52,395 nt of DNA from Fulvimarina sp. (GTDB lineage Bacteria; Pseudomonadota; Alphaproteobacteria; Rhizobiales; Rhizobiaceae). Below, in pieces: positions 26,548 through 35,808 of the stretch. Where the stretch lies: the NCBI GenBank assembly GCA_002700095.1, contig PACL01000080.1, forward strand, positions 46,095 to 98,489, read 5' to 3'. A program made the translations under genes and the position numbers. Numbering within the stretch: the stretch's first letter is position 1; the number at the start of each line of letters is the position of its first letter. The notes beneath the pieces are model-generated. The model was not told where the DNA came from. It was given only the letters and a program-made list of their open reading frames with translations, and did not search any database.

Positions 26548-27854
26548 TGGCAACTCCGCTCGTCGCCCCGCTCGTCATCGAGAGGGCCCGCATCGTCGAT
26601 CCCGCCCGGCGGCTCGACGCCGTCGGCACCGTAGTGGTGATGGACGGCCGGATCGCCGCCGCCGGGCCGGACGCCCTCAACCAGGGCCGGCCCGAGGGCG
26701 CCACGGTGATCAACGGCTCGCGCCTCACCGTTATTCCCGGCCTCGTCGACGCCCGCGTCTTCATCGGCGAGCCCGGCGGCGAACACCGCGAGACCATCGC
26801 GTCGGCCTCGCGCGCGGCCGCCAGTGGCGGCGTCACCTCGATCCTGACCATGCCGGACACCAATCCGGTGATCGACGACGTCGCCATCGCCGAATTCGTC
26901 ATGCGCACCGCCCGCGACACCGCCCTCGTCAACGTCTTCCCCGCGGCCGCCCTCACCAAGGGACTCGCGGGCCGGGAGATGACCGAGATCGGCCTCCTCG
27001 CCGAGGCCGGGGTGAAGGCCTTTACCGAAGGCCGCAAGACGCTGGCCGATCCCGCTTTGATGCGGCGGATCATGACCTATGCCCGCGACTTCGGCGCCAT
27101 CGTCATGCATGAGACCCAGGATGCGGCGCTCGCTGGCAACGGCGTCATGAACGAGGGTCTCTACGCCTCGTGGCTCGGCCTGCCTGGCATCCCGGGCGAG
27201 GCCGAGCTGATCCCGCTGGAGCGCGACCTGCGCCTCGCCGCCCTCACTGGCTGCCGCTACCACGCGGCGAAGATCTCGCTCGGCGAATCGGCGGCGGTCG
27301 TCAGGGCTGCCAAGCGCCGCGGCCTCGCCGTCACCGCCGGCGTCTCGGTCAACCATCTTTCGCTGAACGAGAACGACGTCGGCCAGTACCGCACCTATTT
27401 CCGCCTGTCCCCGCCGCTGCGCCGCGAAGACGACCGGCTGGCCATGGTCGAGGCGCTTGCCGACGGCACCCTCGACATCATCGTCTCGTCTCACGATCCC
27501 CAGGACACCGACGACAAGCGGCGTCCCTTCGCCGAGGCCGAGGCCGGCGCGATCGGGCTGGAGACGCTGCTGCCGGCAGCGCTCAGGCTCCACCATTCCG
27601 GCGCGGTGCCGCTGATGCGGGTGATCGAGGCCATGACATCCGCACCGGCCGACCTCCTCGGGCTCGACCGCGGCACGCTGAAGCCGGGCGCCCCGGCCGA
27701 TCTCGTTCTCGTCGATCTCGACCGGCCCTTCGTCTTCACCGAGGACCGGATCCGCTCCCGGTCGAAGAATTCCGCCTTCGAGAACGCCCGCTTCGAGGGA
27801 CAGGTCTTGCGGACGCTGGTTTCGGGCCGCACAGTCTACGAAGCGGCCGACTAG
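26547..27854 (+). CDS. pyrC: Dihydroorotase-like protein lacking metal ligands (PyrX-like)
   Basis: Homologous to type I dihydroorotase (435 residues) and encoded directly after pyrB. Two motifs are altered: the metal-binding DxHxH is PGLVDARVFIGEPG, with no histidines, and the TDHAPH-type segment is IIVSSHDPQD, with the catalytic aspartate replaced by serine. Some other positions (VMHETQD, VNHLSLNEN) keep histidine. This resembles Pseudomonas PyrX, an inactive homologue that supports the ATCase assembly. Rhizobial genomes, from memory, carry the same altered motif in this position. I therefore infer a structural pseudoenzyme, with an active dihydroorotase elsewhere. ATG 26547 follows GGAGGG; a GTG codon lies just before it. 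Confidence 0.88.
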   Translation: MATPLVAPLVIERARIVDPARRLDAVGTVVVMDGRIAAAGPDALNQGRPEGATVINGSRLTVIPGLVDARVFIGEPGGEHRETIASASRAAASGGVTSILTMPDTNPVIDDVAIAEFVMRTARDTALVNVFPAAALTKGLAGREMTEIGLLAEAGVKAFTEGRKTLADPALMRRIMTYARDFGAIVMHETQDAALAGNGVMNEGLYASWLGLPGIPGEAELIPLERDLRLAALTGCRYHAAKISLGESAAVVRAAKRRGLAVTAGVSVNHLSLNENDVGQYRTYFRLSPPLRREDDRLAMVEALADGTLDIIVSSHDPQDTDDKRRPFAEAEAGAIGLETLLPAALRLHHSGAVPLMRVIEAMTSAPADLLGLDRGTLKPGAPADLVLVDLDRPFVFTEDRIRSRSKNSAFENARFEGQVLRTLVSGRTVYEAAD

Positions 27855-27970
27855 GGCCGCGGGCAACCGATCGCCCTCGGCCGGTTGCCCGGCGATGTCC
27901 GACATGACGAACTGCCCCGTCGCCCAGGCGCCCGATGCGCCCGGCGACATGACCGAACGGGAGAGACCGC

Positions 27971-28585
27971 TTGCTGGACGTTGCGTCCCTTGATGTTCTG
28001 TGGGTGATCGCCTGCGCCGCCGGCGGGTATCTGTCGGGCTCGATCCCCTTCGGCCTCGCCCTAGGCTATCTCTTCGGCCTCGGCGACATCCGCACCATCG
28101 GCTCCGGCAACATCGGCGCCACCAATGCGCTCAGAACCGGCAATAAGGCGATGGCCGCGCTGACGCTTCTCGGCGACGTCCTCAAGGGCACCGTCCCGGT
28201 GGCACTGGCGCTGGCCTATCTCGGCCCCGTCTATGCCGCCATCGCCGGCGTCGCGGCGTTCCTCGGCCATCTCTTTCCGGTCTGGCTGCGCTTCAAGGGC
28301 GGCAAGGGCGTCGCCACCTATCTCGGCGTCCTTCTCGGCATAGCCCCGATCGGCGTTGTCGTCTTCGCCATCGTCTGGCTGTCGACCGCCTATCTCACCC
28401 GCTATTCCTCGCTGGCGGCGCTCGCGGCGACCCTGCTCGTGCCGATCGCCTATGTCTTTCTCGGCTATCCGGCGGCAGCCCTCCTCACGGCGATCCTTAC
28501 AGTGCTCGTCTATGTCCGCCACCACGCCAACATTCGCCGGCTGGTCGCCGGCAGCGAACCGAAGATCGGGGCGAAAAAGGCGTGA
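27971..28585 (+). CDS. plsY: Glycerol-3-phosphate acyltransferase PlsY
   Basis: Inner-membrane enzyme that uses acyl phosphate to acylate glycerol-3-phosphate, the first step of phospholipid synthesis in bacteria without PlsB. The 204 residues have about five transmembrane segments. The three conserved loops are [28 protein letters not shown] and [13 protein letters not shown], with HHANIRRL near the end. The start is TTG 27971, preceded by a GGGAGAG ribosome site, which gives the expected N-terminal length. It follows the pyrimidine genes after 116 bases and precedes dprA, a neighbourhood often seen in Rhizobiales. Confidence 0.95.
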   Translation: MLDVASLDVLWVIACAAGGYLSGSIPFGLALGYLFGLGDIRTIGSGNIGATNALRTGNKAMAALTLLGDVLKGTVPVALALAYLGPVYAAIAGVAAFLGHLFPVWLRFKGGKGVATYLGVLLGIAPIGVVVFAIVWLSTAYLTRYSSLAALAATLLVPIAYVFLGYPAAALLTAILTVLVYVRHHANIRRLVAGSEPKIGAKKA

Positions 28586-28667
28586 CGCGCGTGCGGACCA
28601 CTCGCCCCCGAAAGCTTCTCCGTCGCGATCGACGGCCGGCTGTCGGACGGGGCGCGGGGGCCCTGCC

Positions 28668-29831
28668 ATGAGCCTTCCCGCCGCGCCGCGGCGCGGCGTC
28701 GTCTTCACCGACGAGATGCGCCTCGCCTGGCTGCGGCTGATCCGCAGCGAGAATGTCGGCCCCGTCACCTTCCGCGAGCTGATCAACCGCTACGGCAGCG
28801 CCGCCGCCGCCCTCGAGGCCCTGCCGGAGCTTGCGGCGCGCGGCGGCAGGCGCATCGTCGTCTGCGGCGAGGCGACCGCCGCCGAGGAAATGGCCCGGGC
28901 GCAAAAACTCGGCGCCCGCTTCATCTGCCTTGGCGAGCCGGACTATCCAAGGCACCTGCGATCCGTCGACCACGCGCCGCCTGTGCTGGCCCTGATGGGT
29001 GACGCTGCCTGCCTCGACCGGCCGGCGCTCGCCATCGTTGGGGCCCGCAACGCCTCGCTCTCCGGCATCAAGCTCACCCGCATCTTCGCCACCGGTGTCG
29101 GCAGCGCCGGCTATGTCGTCGTCTCCGGGCTTGCCCGCGGCATCGACGCCGCCGCCCACGACGCGGCGCTCATCACGGGGACAGTCGGCGTCTTCGCCGG
29201 CGGGCTCGACCGGCCCTATCCGCAGGAAAACCGCCCGCTGATGCGCCAGATCGTCGACAATGGCGGGGCGCTGGTCTCGGAGATGCCGTTCGGCTGGACG
29301 GCCCGGGCCATCGACTTCCCCCGCCGCAACCGGCTGGTCGCGGGTCTGTCGCTCGGCCTTCTGGTCGTGGAGGCGGCGCTGCGCTCGGGCTCGCTCATCA
29401 GCGCCCGGCTCGCCGGCGAGCTCGGCCGCCTGGTCTTCGCCGTGCCCGGCTCGCCCCTCGACCCCCGCGCGGCGGGCGCCAACCGGCTGATCCGGGACGG
29501 GGCGATCCTCGCCTGCGAGCCCGCCGACGTCCTCGAGGCACTGACGCCGCTCGCCGAGCGGGCGGGCAGATCCGAGGACGGGTCGCTCGACGAGCCCGGC
29601 CCCGACGGAGCGCCCCTCGAAGGCACCCCCCTGGAGGGAACAAGCGATGAGCCTTCCCGCGGCGAGCGCGAGCGGATCGTTGAGACACTCGGGCCCACCC
29701 CCGTGGCGATCGACGAGATCATCGCCCATACCGGATCGAGCCCCGGCATCGTCCAGCTCGTCCTGCTCGAGCTCGATCTCGCCGGACGGCTGGAGCGCCA
29801 CCCCTCCGGCATGGTGTCACTGCTGCTCTGA
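28668..29831 (+). CDS. dprA: DNA-processing protein DprA (Smf)
   Basis: Loads RecA onto incoming single-stranded DNA during transformation; also widespread in species not known to be competent. The 387 residues have an N-terminal helical domain (LAWLRLIRSENVGPVTFRELI). The Rossmann DprA domain has IVGARNASLSGI, VVSGLARGIDAAAH, GVFAGGLDRPYPQEN, RRNRLVAGLS and SGSLISARLAGELGR. A linker with a PLEGT repeat (twice in a row) leads to a winged-helix domain ending at the C-terminus. The start is ATG 28668; the frame upstream belongs to another phase of plsY. It is probably co-transcribed with plsY, 82 bases away. Confidence 0.94.
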   Translation: MSLPAAPRRGVVFTDEMRLAWLRLIRSENVGPVTFRELINRYGSAAAALEALPELAARGGRRIVVCGEATAAEEMARAQKLGARFICLGEPDYPRHLRSVDHAPPVLALMGDAACLDRPALAIVGARNASLSGIKLTRIFATGVGSAGYVVVSGLARGIDAAAHDAALITGTVGVFAGGLDRPYPQENRPLMRQIVDNGGALVSEMPFGWTARAIDFPRRNRLVAGLSLGLLVVEAALRSGSLISARLAGELGRLVFAVPGSPLDPRAAGANRLIRDGAILACEPADVLEALTPLAERAGRSEDGSLDEPGPDGAPLEGTPLEGTSDEPSRGERERIVETLGPTPVAIDEIIAHTGSSPGIVQLVLLELDLAGRLERHPSGMVSLLL

Positions 29832-29855
29832 CCCCAGCGGCAGGGCCGCGCGGCA

Positions 29856-30053
29856 TCAGCCGGGCCGTCGCGTGCCGTTGCCGCCGGCGGTTTCTTCGAG
29901 CCGCGCGAGCCGCTCCTCGACTTCCATCTTCCCCATGTCGAGAAAATAGAGGAGCATGTCCCCCGGGGCGACGCCTGATACAACCTTGAGCTGCTCAAGC
30001 ATATCGCGGACATATTCGAGATTTGCGCGGACTTCGCCGGTGGTGCTGCTCAT
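29856..30053 (-). CDS. Small conserved hypothetical protein
   Basis: A 65-residue soluble protein with two predicted helices: EVRANLEYVRDMLEQLKVV and DMLLYFLDMGKMEVEERLARLEE, the second coiled-coil-like. Similar small proteins occur next to topA in rhizobia, from memory, and the function is unknown. It is antisense to the plus-strand neighbours, converging with dprA and diverging from topA. The 247-base gap up to topA holds the promoter region and no other gene I can support. The regular heptad-like spacing of leucines argues that it is a real protein. Confidence 0.65.
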   Translation of the reverse strand: MSSTTGEVRANLEYVRDMLEQLKVVSGVAPGDMLLYFLDMGKMEVEERLARLEETAGGNGTRRPG

Positions 30054-30300
30054 CGGGCCTGAACTCGCTGGGGCCCCGGATCTCGGTCGTCGGAAAGGAC
30101 AAGGGCCATGACACTTTCAACTCATGGCGTGGTTATAAACAGGTTCGTGCAATGGTTGCAACGGTGGACGGTGCTTTGCGCTCCGCACTTGACCGTTCCG
30201 GCCTGACTGTCCATCTGACGCATGCCCAGCGCCGGCTCTCGAACCGAATCGGCGCGATCCGAGCCCTTATCTGCCAAGACATTTCAAGAACAGGATACTT

Positions 30301-33099
30301 ATGGACGTCGTCATCGTCGAATCGCCGGCAAAAGCGAAGACGATCAACAAATATCTGGGCAGCGGCTACAAGGTCATTGCTTCCTACGGCCACGTTCGCG
30401 ATCTGCCGCCGAAGGACGGGTCCGTGCGTCCGGACGAGGATTTCGAGATGAGCTGGGAGGTCGGCAAACCCTCCCAGAAGCGGCTCAACGAAATCGCCCA
30501 GGCGGTGAAGGGGGCGGATGCCCTGGTTCTCGCCACCGACCCGGATCGCGAGGGCGAGGCGATTTCCTGGCATGTGCTGGAGGTGCTGCGGCAGAAGAAG
30601 GCGATCGGCAAGAAGCCGGTCAGCCGGGTCGTGTTCAATGCGATCACCAAGAAGGCCGTGCTCGACGCCATGGCCAATCCGCGCCAGATCGACGAGCCGC
30701 TGGTCGACGCCTATCTGGCCCGCCGCGCCCTCGACTATCTGGTCGGCTTCACCCTTTCCCCGGTCCTGTGGCGCAAATTGCCGGGCGCCCGGTCGGCGGG
30801 CCGCGTCCAGTCGGTGGCGCTGCGCCTCGTCTGCGACCGCGAATCCGAGATCGAGCGGTTCAAGCCGGAGGAATACTGGTCGATCATCGCTCACCTCGCG
30901 ACGCTGCGCGGCGACGGCTTCGACGCCCGGCTGACGGCCTTCGACGGCGAGAAGATCCAGCGCCTGACCATCGGCAACGGCGACATTGCCGGCACGATCA
31001 AGCGCATGCTCGACCAGGCGACCTTCACGGTCGACAGCGTCGAGGCCAAGCCGACGCGGCGCAATCCCGGCCCGCCCTTCACCACCTCGACCCTGCAGCA
31101 GGCCGCTTCCGCCAAGCTCGGCTTCTCGGCCTCGCGCACCATGCAGGTCGCCCAGCGCCTCTATGAGGGCATCGAACTCGGCGGCGAGACGGTCGGCCTC
31201 ATCACCTATATGCGAACCGACGGCGTGCAGATGGCACCGGAAGCCGTCGACGGCGCCCGTAAGGCGATCGGCGGCAGCTTCGGCCCGCAATACGTGCCGG
31301 ACAAGCCGCGCTTCTATTCGACCAAGGCGAAGAACGCCCAGGAAGCCCACGAGGCGATCCGGCCGACCGAGTTCACCCGCACCCCGCAGGAGGTGAAGCG
31401 CTTCCTCGATCCCGACCAGTTCCGCCTCTACGACATGGTCTGGAAGCGCGGCATCGCCAGCCAGATGGCCTCTGCCGAGATCGAGCGCACCACCGTCGAC
31501 ATCGACGCCAGGGGCGACGGCAAGACGGCCAAGCTCCGCGCCTCGGGCCAGGTGATCAAGTTCGACGGCTTCCTTGCCGCCTATGTCGACCACCGCGACG
31601 ATTCGAAAGCGGCCAGCGACACCGACGACGAGGGCGACGACGCCCGGCTGCCGCAGATGGCGGCGAAGGAGAGCGTCGAGCGCCGCTCGGTCGATGCCGA
31701 CCAGCACTTCACCGAGCCGCCGCCGCGCTTTTCCGAAGCCTCGCTCATCAAGCGGATGGAAGAGCTCGGCATCGGCCGCCCCTCGACCTATGCCGCGACG
31801 CTGCAGACCCTGCAGGACCGCGAATACATCGTCGTCGACAAGAAGAAGCTCTTGCCGGAGGCCAAGGGCCGTCTCGTGACGGCCTTCCTGCACAATTTCT
31901 TCGAGCGCTACGTCGAATACGACTTCACCGCCGAGCTGGAGGAGAAGCTCGACAAGATCTCGGCCGGCGAGCTCGCCTGGAAGGACGTCCTGCGCGACTT
32001 CTGGAAGGATTTCTCCAGTCACGTGGAGGGCACCAAGGAGCTGCGCGTCTCCGACGTGCTCGACGCCCTGAACGAGGAACTCGCGCCGCTGGTCTTCCCG
32101 CCGAAGGAGGACGGAACCGAGCCCCGCGCCTGTCCGCGCTGCGGCGACGGCAAATTGTCCCTGAAGCTTGGCAAGTTCGGCGCCTTCGTCGGCTGCTCGA
32201 ACTATCCCGAATGCGGCTTCACGCGGCAGCTCGGCTCGAGCTTCACGGCCGACGGCGCCGATGGCGAGACCGCCGACGGGCCGAAGGATCTCGGCACCGA
32301 TCCCGAGACCGGCGAGCCGGTGACCCTGCGCTCGGGCCGCTTCGGACCTTATGTCCAGCGCGGCGAGGGCAAGGAGGCCAAGCGCTCGTCCCTGCCCAAG
32401 GGCTGGCAGGTCTCGGAGATCGACCTGGAGAAGGCGCTGCGGCTCTTGTCGCTGCCCCGCGAGGTCGGCACCCATCCCGAGAGCGGCAAGCCGATCCTCG
32501 CCGGCCTCGGGCGCTACGGGCCGTTCCTGCAGCATGACGGCATGTACGCCAATCTCGACACCATCGAGGACGTCTTCGAGGTCGGCCTCAATCGCGCCGT
32601 CACGGTGATCGCCGAGAAGAAGGAAAAGGGTGCGCGCGGACGTGGCAAGCCTGCGGCGCTCGCCACCCTCGGCGAGCACCCGACGCTCGGCGGCGAGATC
32701 ACCGTGCGCGACGGCCGCTTCGGCCCCTATGTGAACACCGGCAAGATCAACGCCACCCTGCCGAAGGGCAAGGATCCGGCCTCGGTCACGCTGGAAGAGG
32801 CGATCCAGATCCTCAACGAGCGGGCCGAGAAGACCGGCGCGAAGACCTCCGGCGCCAAGAAGAAAGCGGCGCCGGCGAAGAAGCCCGCTGCCAAGAAGAC
32901 GGCGAACGGTAAGGACGACGCGGCGGAGGACGGCGCGGCCAAGCCTGCGAAGGCCCCCGCCAAGACCTCGGCCAAGACTTCGGCCAAGGCCAAGCCCGCG
33001 GCGAAGGCGAAGGCGGCACCGAAGACCGGCGCATCTGCGACCGCGAAGACGAAGGTTCCGGCGGACGCTTCCGACAGCGTTCCCTGGGACGCGGACTGA
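30301..33099 (+). CDS. topA: DNA topoisomerase I
   Basis: Type IA topoisomerase that relaxes negative supercoils. The 932-residue product carries the TOPRIM domain (1-120: VVIVESPAKAKTI and ATDPDREGEAISW), the active-site tyrosine Tyr303 in GLITYMRTDGV, and EAHEAIRPTE. A four-cysteine zinc ribbon follows at about 611-640 (CPRCG and CSNYPECG). Three TopA C-terminal glycine-rich repeats (GRFGPYVQ, LGRYGPFLQ, DGRFGPYVN) come next. The last 90 residues are a Lys/Ala tail (KKAAPAKKPAAKK) that is probably disordered and DNA-binding. ATG 30301 has AGGA upstream. rnr starts five bases after the stop. Confidence 0.97.
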   Translation: MDVVIVESPAKAKTINKYLGSGYKVIASYGHVRDLPPKDGSVRPDEDFEMSWEVGKPSQKRLNEIAQAVKGADALVLATDPDREGEAISWHVLEVLRQKKAIGKKPVSRVVFNAITKKAVLDAMANPRQIDEPLVDAYLARRALDYLVGFTLSPVLWRKLPGARSAGRVQSVALRLVCDRESEIERFKPEEYWSIIAHLATLRGDGFDARLTAFDGEKIQRLTIGNGDIAGTIKRMLDQATFTVDSVEAKPTRRNPGPPFTTSTLQQAASAKLGFSASRTMQVAQRLYEGIELGGETVGLITYMRTDGVQMAPEAVDGARKAIGGSFGPQYVPDKPRFYSTKAKNAQEAHEAIRPTEFTRTPQEVKRFLDPDQFRLYDMVWKRGIASQMASAEIERTTVDIDARGDGKTAKLRASGQVIKFDGFLAAYVDHRDDSKAASDTDDEGDDARLPQMAAKESVERRSVDADQHFTEPPPRFSEASLIKRMEELGIGRPSTYAATLQTLQDREYIVVDKKKLLPEAKGRLVTAFLHNFFERYVEYDFTAELEEKLDKISAGELAWKDVLRDFWKDFSSHVEGTKELRVSDVLDALNEELAPLVFPPKEDGTEPRACPRCGDGKLSLKLGKFGAFVGCSNYPECGFTRQLGSSFTADGADGETADGPKDLGTDPETGEPVTLRSGRFGPYVQRGEGKEAKRSSLPKGWQVSEIDLEKALRLLSLPREVGTHPESGKPILAGLGRYGPFLQHDGMYANLDTIEDVFEVGLNRAVTVIAEKKEKGARGRGKPAALATLGEHPTLGGEITVRDGRFGPYVNTGKINATLPKGKDPASVTLEEAIQILNERAEKTGAKTSGAKKKAAPAKKPAAKKTANGKDDAAEDGAAKPAKAPAKTSAKTSAKAKPAAKAKAAPKTGASATAKTKVPADASDSVPWDAD

Positions 33100-33103
33100 G
33101 GCC

Positions 33104-35371
33104 ATGGCGCGACGGAAAACCGGCCAGGGTGAAGCGCCGGCGCTGACCAGAGAGGCGGTGCTGCGCTTCGTCGCCGACAATCCCGGCCGCGCGTCAAAGC
33201 GCGAGATCGCCAAGGCGTTCGGCGTCAAGGGCGACGACCGCATCGCCCTGAAGATGTTCCTCGCCGAGCTCCAGTCCGAGGGCGTCCTGGCCGGCGACCG
33301 CCGGCGATTCAAGACGCCGGGCGCGCTGCCGCCGGTGGGCGTGTTCGAAATCCGCCGCCGCGACGAGGACGGCGCCCTTCTCGCCGAACCCGTCACCTGG
33401 GACCGGGTCGAGGACGGCGATCCGCCGACGATTCCCGTCCGCGTCGACCGCGACAAGGGCCCGGCGCCGGGGGTCGGCGAGCGGGTGCTCGCCCGCGTCG
33501 TCGAGGACGAAGGCGAGGAGCGCCATCTCAGGATCATCCGCGTCCTGGAAAAGCGCCGGAGCCTGGCGCTCGGCGTGTTCCGGGCGACGCCCGGCGGCGG
33601 CGGCCGGGTCGAGCCGGTCGAGCGCAAGCAGTCCGAATTCACGATCCAGCCCGGTGACACGAAGGACGCCAAAGACGGCGACCTCGTCGAGGTCGAGGCC
33701 GGCCCGCGGCATCGGATCGGGCTTCCGGTCGCCACCGTCATCGAGGTGGTCGGCTCGATCGCCTCCGAGCGGGCGATCTCCTCCATCGCGCTCCACGCCC
33801 ACGGCATCCCCCACGTCTTCCCGAAGGCCGTGCTCGAAGAGGCGGAACAGGCCGGTCCCGCCGGCATGAAGCAGCGCGAGGACTGGCGGGGCCTCTCCCT
33901 CGTCACCATCGACCCCGCCGACGCCAAGGACCACGACGACGCCGTCCATGCCGTGCCGGACGAGGATCCGGCGAACTCCGGCGGCTTCGTCGTCACCGTC
34001 GCTATCGCCGACGTCTCCTGGTACGTCCGGCCGGGTTCGCGGCTCGACAACGAGGCCCGCATCCGCGGCAATTCGGTGTATTTCCCGGACCGCGTCGTAC
34101 CGATGCTGCCGGAGCGGATCTCCAACGACCTCTGCTCGCTGAAGGAGGGCGTCGACCGCCCCGCCCTCGCCGTGCGCCTCGTCATCGGCGCCGACGGCGA
34201 GAAGCGGCGGCACGAGTTCCACCGCATCATGATGAAGAGCCGCGCCAAGCTCGCCTACGAGCAGGCGCAGGCGGCGATCGACGGGGCCGGCGGCGGCGTC
34301 GAGCCGGACGTCCTCGACGCCGTGCTGAAGCCGCTGTGGCAGGCCTACCGGCTCGTCCGCCTCGCCCGCGAGCGTCGCCAGCCGCTCGATCTCGACCTGC
34401 CCGAGCGGCGCCTGAAGCTTGATGCGGCGGGACGGGTCGAGAAGGTCGTCGTGCCGATGCGCCTCGACGCCCACAAGCTGATCGAGGAGTTCATGATCCT
34501 CGCCAACGTGGCCGCGGCCGAGGCGCTCGAGGCCAAGCGCCAGCAGCTGATCTACCGCGCCCACGACGCGCCCTCCCTGTCGAAGCTCGAGGGGCTGCGC
34601 GAGTTCCTGAACACGCTGGAGATCCCCCTCGCCAAGGCCGGATCGCTGCGCCCCTCGCATTTCAACCAGATTCTCTCGCGGGTGAAGGGCGGCGACAACG
34701 AGTCGCTGGTCAACGAGGTGGTGCTGCGGTCCCAGTCCCAGGCGGTCTACACACCGGACAATCTCGGCCATTTCGGGCTCAATCTCGCCCGCTACGCCCA
34801 TTTCACCTCGCCGATCCGCCGCTATGCCGACCTCATCGTCCACCGTGCCCTGGTGACGGCGCTGGGTCTCGGCGAAGGCGGCCTCTCAAAGGAGGACGAG
34901 GAGCTCCTGGCGGAGACTGCCGAGGAGATCTCGCGGGCCGAGCGCCGTGCGATGGCGGCCGAGCGCGACACCGTCGACCGGCTGATCGCCCATCACCTGG
35001 CCGAGCGTGTCGGCGAGACCTTCGACGGCCGCATCGCCGGCGTCACCAAGGCCGGCCTCTTCGTCCAGCTGCCGACCTACGGCGCCGACGGCTTCGTCCC
35101 GATCTCCACCCTCGGCAACGAGTATTTCCACTTCGACGAGGTCTCCCGCAGCCTCGTCGGCGACCGCTCAGGCCATGGCTATCGCCTCGGCGACACGGTC
35201 GAGGTGCGCCTGATCGAGGCGCTGCCCCTGGCGGGGTCCCTGCAATTCGAGATGCTCAGCGAGCCGCGCAAGCTGCCGCGCTCGACGGGCTCGTTCCACA
35301 AGACGCAAGGCCGGGGTCGGTCGAAGGCCCGCGACCGCAATGCGGGATCGAAGGTGAGGAAACGCAGATGA
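33104..35371 (+). CDS. rnr: Ribonuclease R
   Basis: 3'-to-5' exoribonuclease that degrades structured RNA and takes part in rRNA quality control. The 755 residues have an N-terminal helix-turn-helix-like domain (LRFVADNPGRASKREIAKAFG) and cold-shock domains. The RNB catalytic domain has the metal-binding DPADAKDHDDAV near residue 270, RGNSVYFPDRVVPMLPE and HFTSPIRRYADLIVHR. An S1 domain (about 640-720) and a basic C-terminal tail complete it. It begins five bases after topA and its stop overlaps the DUF983 start (ATGA), so topA, rnr, DUF983 and NUDIX form one unit. Confidence 0.96.
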   Translation: MARRKTGQGEAPALTREAVLRFVADNPGRASKREIAKAFGVKGDDRIALKMFLAELQSEGVLAGDRRRFKTPGALPPVGVFEIRRRDEDGALLAEPVTWDRVEDGDPPTIPVRVDRDKGPAPGVGERVLARVVEDEGEERHLRIIRVLEKRRSLALGVFRATPGGGGRVEPVERKQSEFTIQPGDTKDAKDGDLVEVEAGPRHRIGLPVATVIEVVGSIASERAISSIALHAHGIPHVFPKAVLEEAEQAGPAGMKQREDWRGLSLVTIDPADAKDHDDAVHAVPDEDPANSGGFVVTVAIADVSWYVRPGSRLDNEARIRGNSVYFPDRVVPMLPERISNDLCSLKEGVDRPALAVRLVIGADGEKRRHEFHRIMMKSRAKLAYEQAQAAIDGAGGGVEPDVLDAVLKPLWQAYRLVRLARERRQPLDLDLPERRLKLDAAGRVEKVVVPMRLDAHKLIEEFMILANVAAAEALEAKRQQLIYRAHDAPSLSKLEGLREFLNTLEIPLAKAGSLRPSHFNQILSRVKGGDNESLVNEVVLRSQSQAVYTPDNLGHFGLNLARYAHFTSPIRRYADLIVHRALVTALGLGEGGLSKEDEELLAETAEEISRAERRAMAAERDTVDRLIAHHLAERVGETFDGRIAGVTKAGLFVQLPTYGADGFVPISTLGNEYFHFDEVSRSLVGDRSGHGYRLGDTVEVRLIEALPLAGSLQFEMLSEPRKLPRSTGSFHKTQGRGRSKARDRNAGSKVRKRR

Positions 35372-35808
35372 GCGACACGCGCAACGCGGCCCCTGCCGAG
35401 ACCGGCGAATGGCGGCCTTCCGGAGACCGCCCGCTCGGCACCTCGCTCTGGCGCGGCTTCAAGTGCCGCTGCCCGCGCTGCGGCGAAGGGCGGCTGTTCA
35501 AGGGCTTCGTCAAGTCGGTGCACGAATGCGACGCATGCGGCCTCGAGATCCATCATCACCGGGCCGACGACCTGCCGCCCTATCTCACCATCTTCATCGT
35601 CGGCCACATCGTGGTTGCCGGCTTCATGGCGGTGGAGGAGACGGTGCAGCTGACGATGTGGCAGCATCTGGCCGTCTGGGTCCCCGTCACGATCCTTCTC
35701 AGCCTCGCCCTCATGCAGCCCCTGAAGGGCGCGACCATCGGCCTGCAATGGGCGCTGAGGATGGGCGGCTTTTCCGACACGGCCGAGCCCGAGGAGGAAT
35801 TCGGGTGA
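35368..35808 (+). CDS. DUF983 membrane protein
   Basis: A 146-residue protein of the DUF983 family. A zinc-ribbon-like segment, CRCPRCGEGRLFKGF with HECDACGLEI, precedes two transmembrane helices (YLTIFIVGHIVVAGFMAV and LAVWVPVTILLSLALMQ). The function is unknown; the cysteine pairs suggest metal binding on the cytoplasmic face. It overlaps rnr by four bases and is itself overlapped by the NUDIX gene (GTGA), so expression is coupled. In Rhizobiales the rnr-DUF983-NUDIX order recurs, from memory. Confidence 0.9.
   Translation: MSDTRNAAPAETGEWRPSGDRPLGTSLWRGFKCRCPRCGEGRLFKGFVKSVHECDACGLEIHHHRADDLPPYLTIFIVGHIVVAGFMAVEETVQLTMWQHLAVWVPVTILLSLALMQPLKGATIGLQWALRMGGFSDTAEPEEEFG

Noticed and set aside
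29611..29643. Tandem PLEGT repeat in DprA
   Set aside because: Only two units in a linker, not a significant repeat.
30133..34248. A minus-strand open frame of 1371 codons across topA and rnr
   Set aside because: It is the codon-position shadow of two convincing plus-strand genes in very GC-rich DNA; its translation is low-complexity and matches no family.
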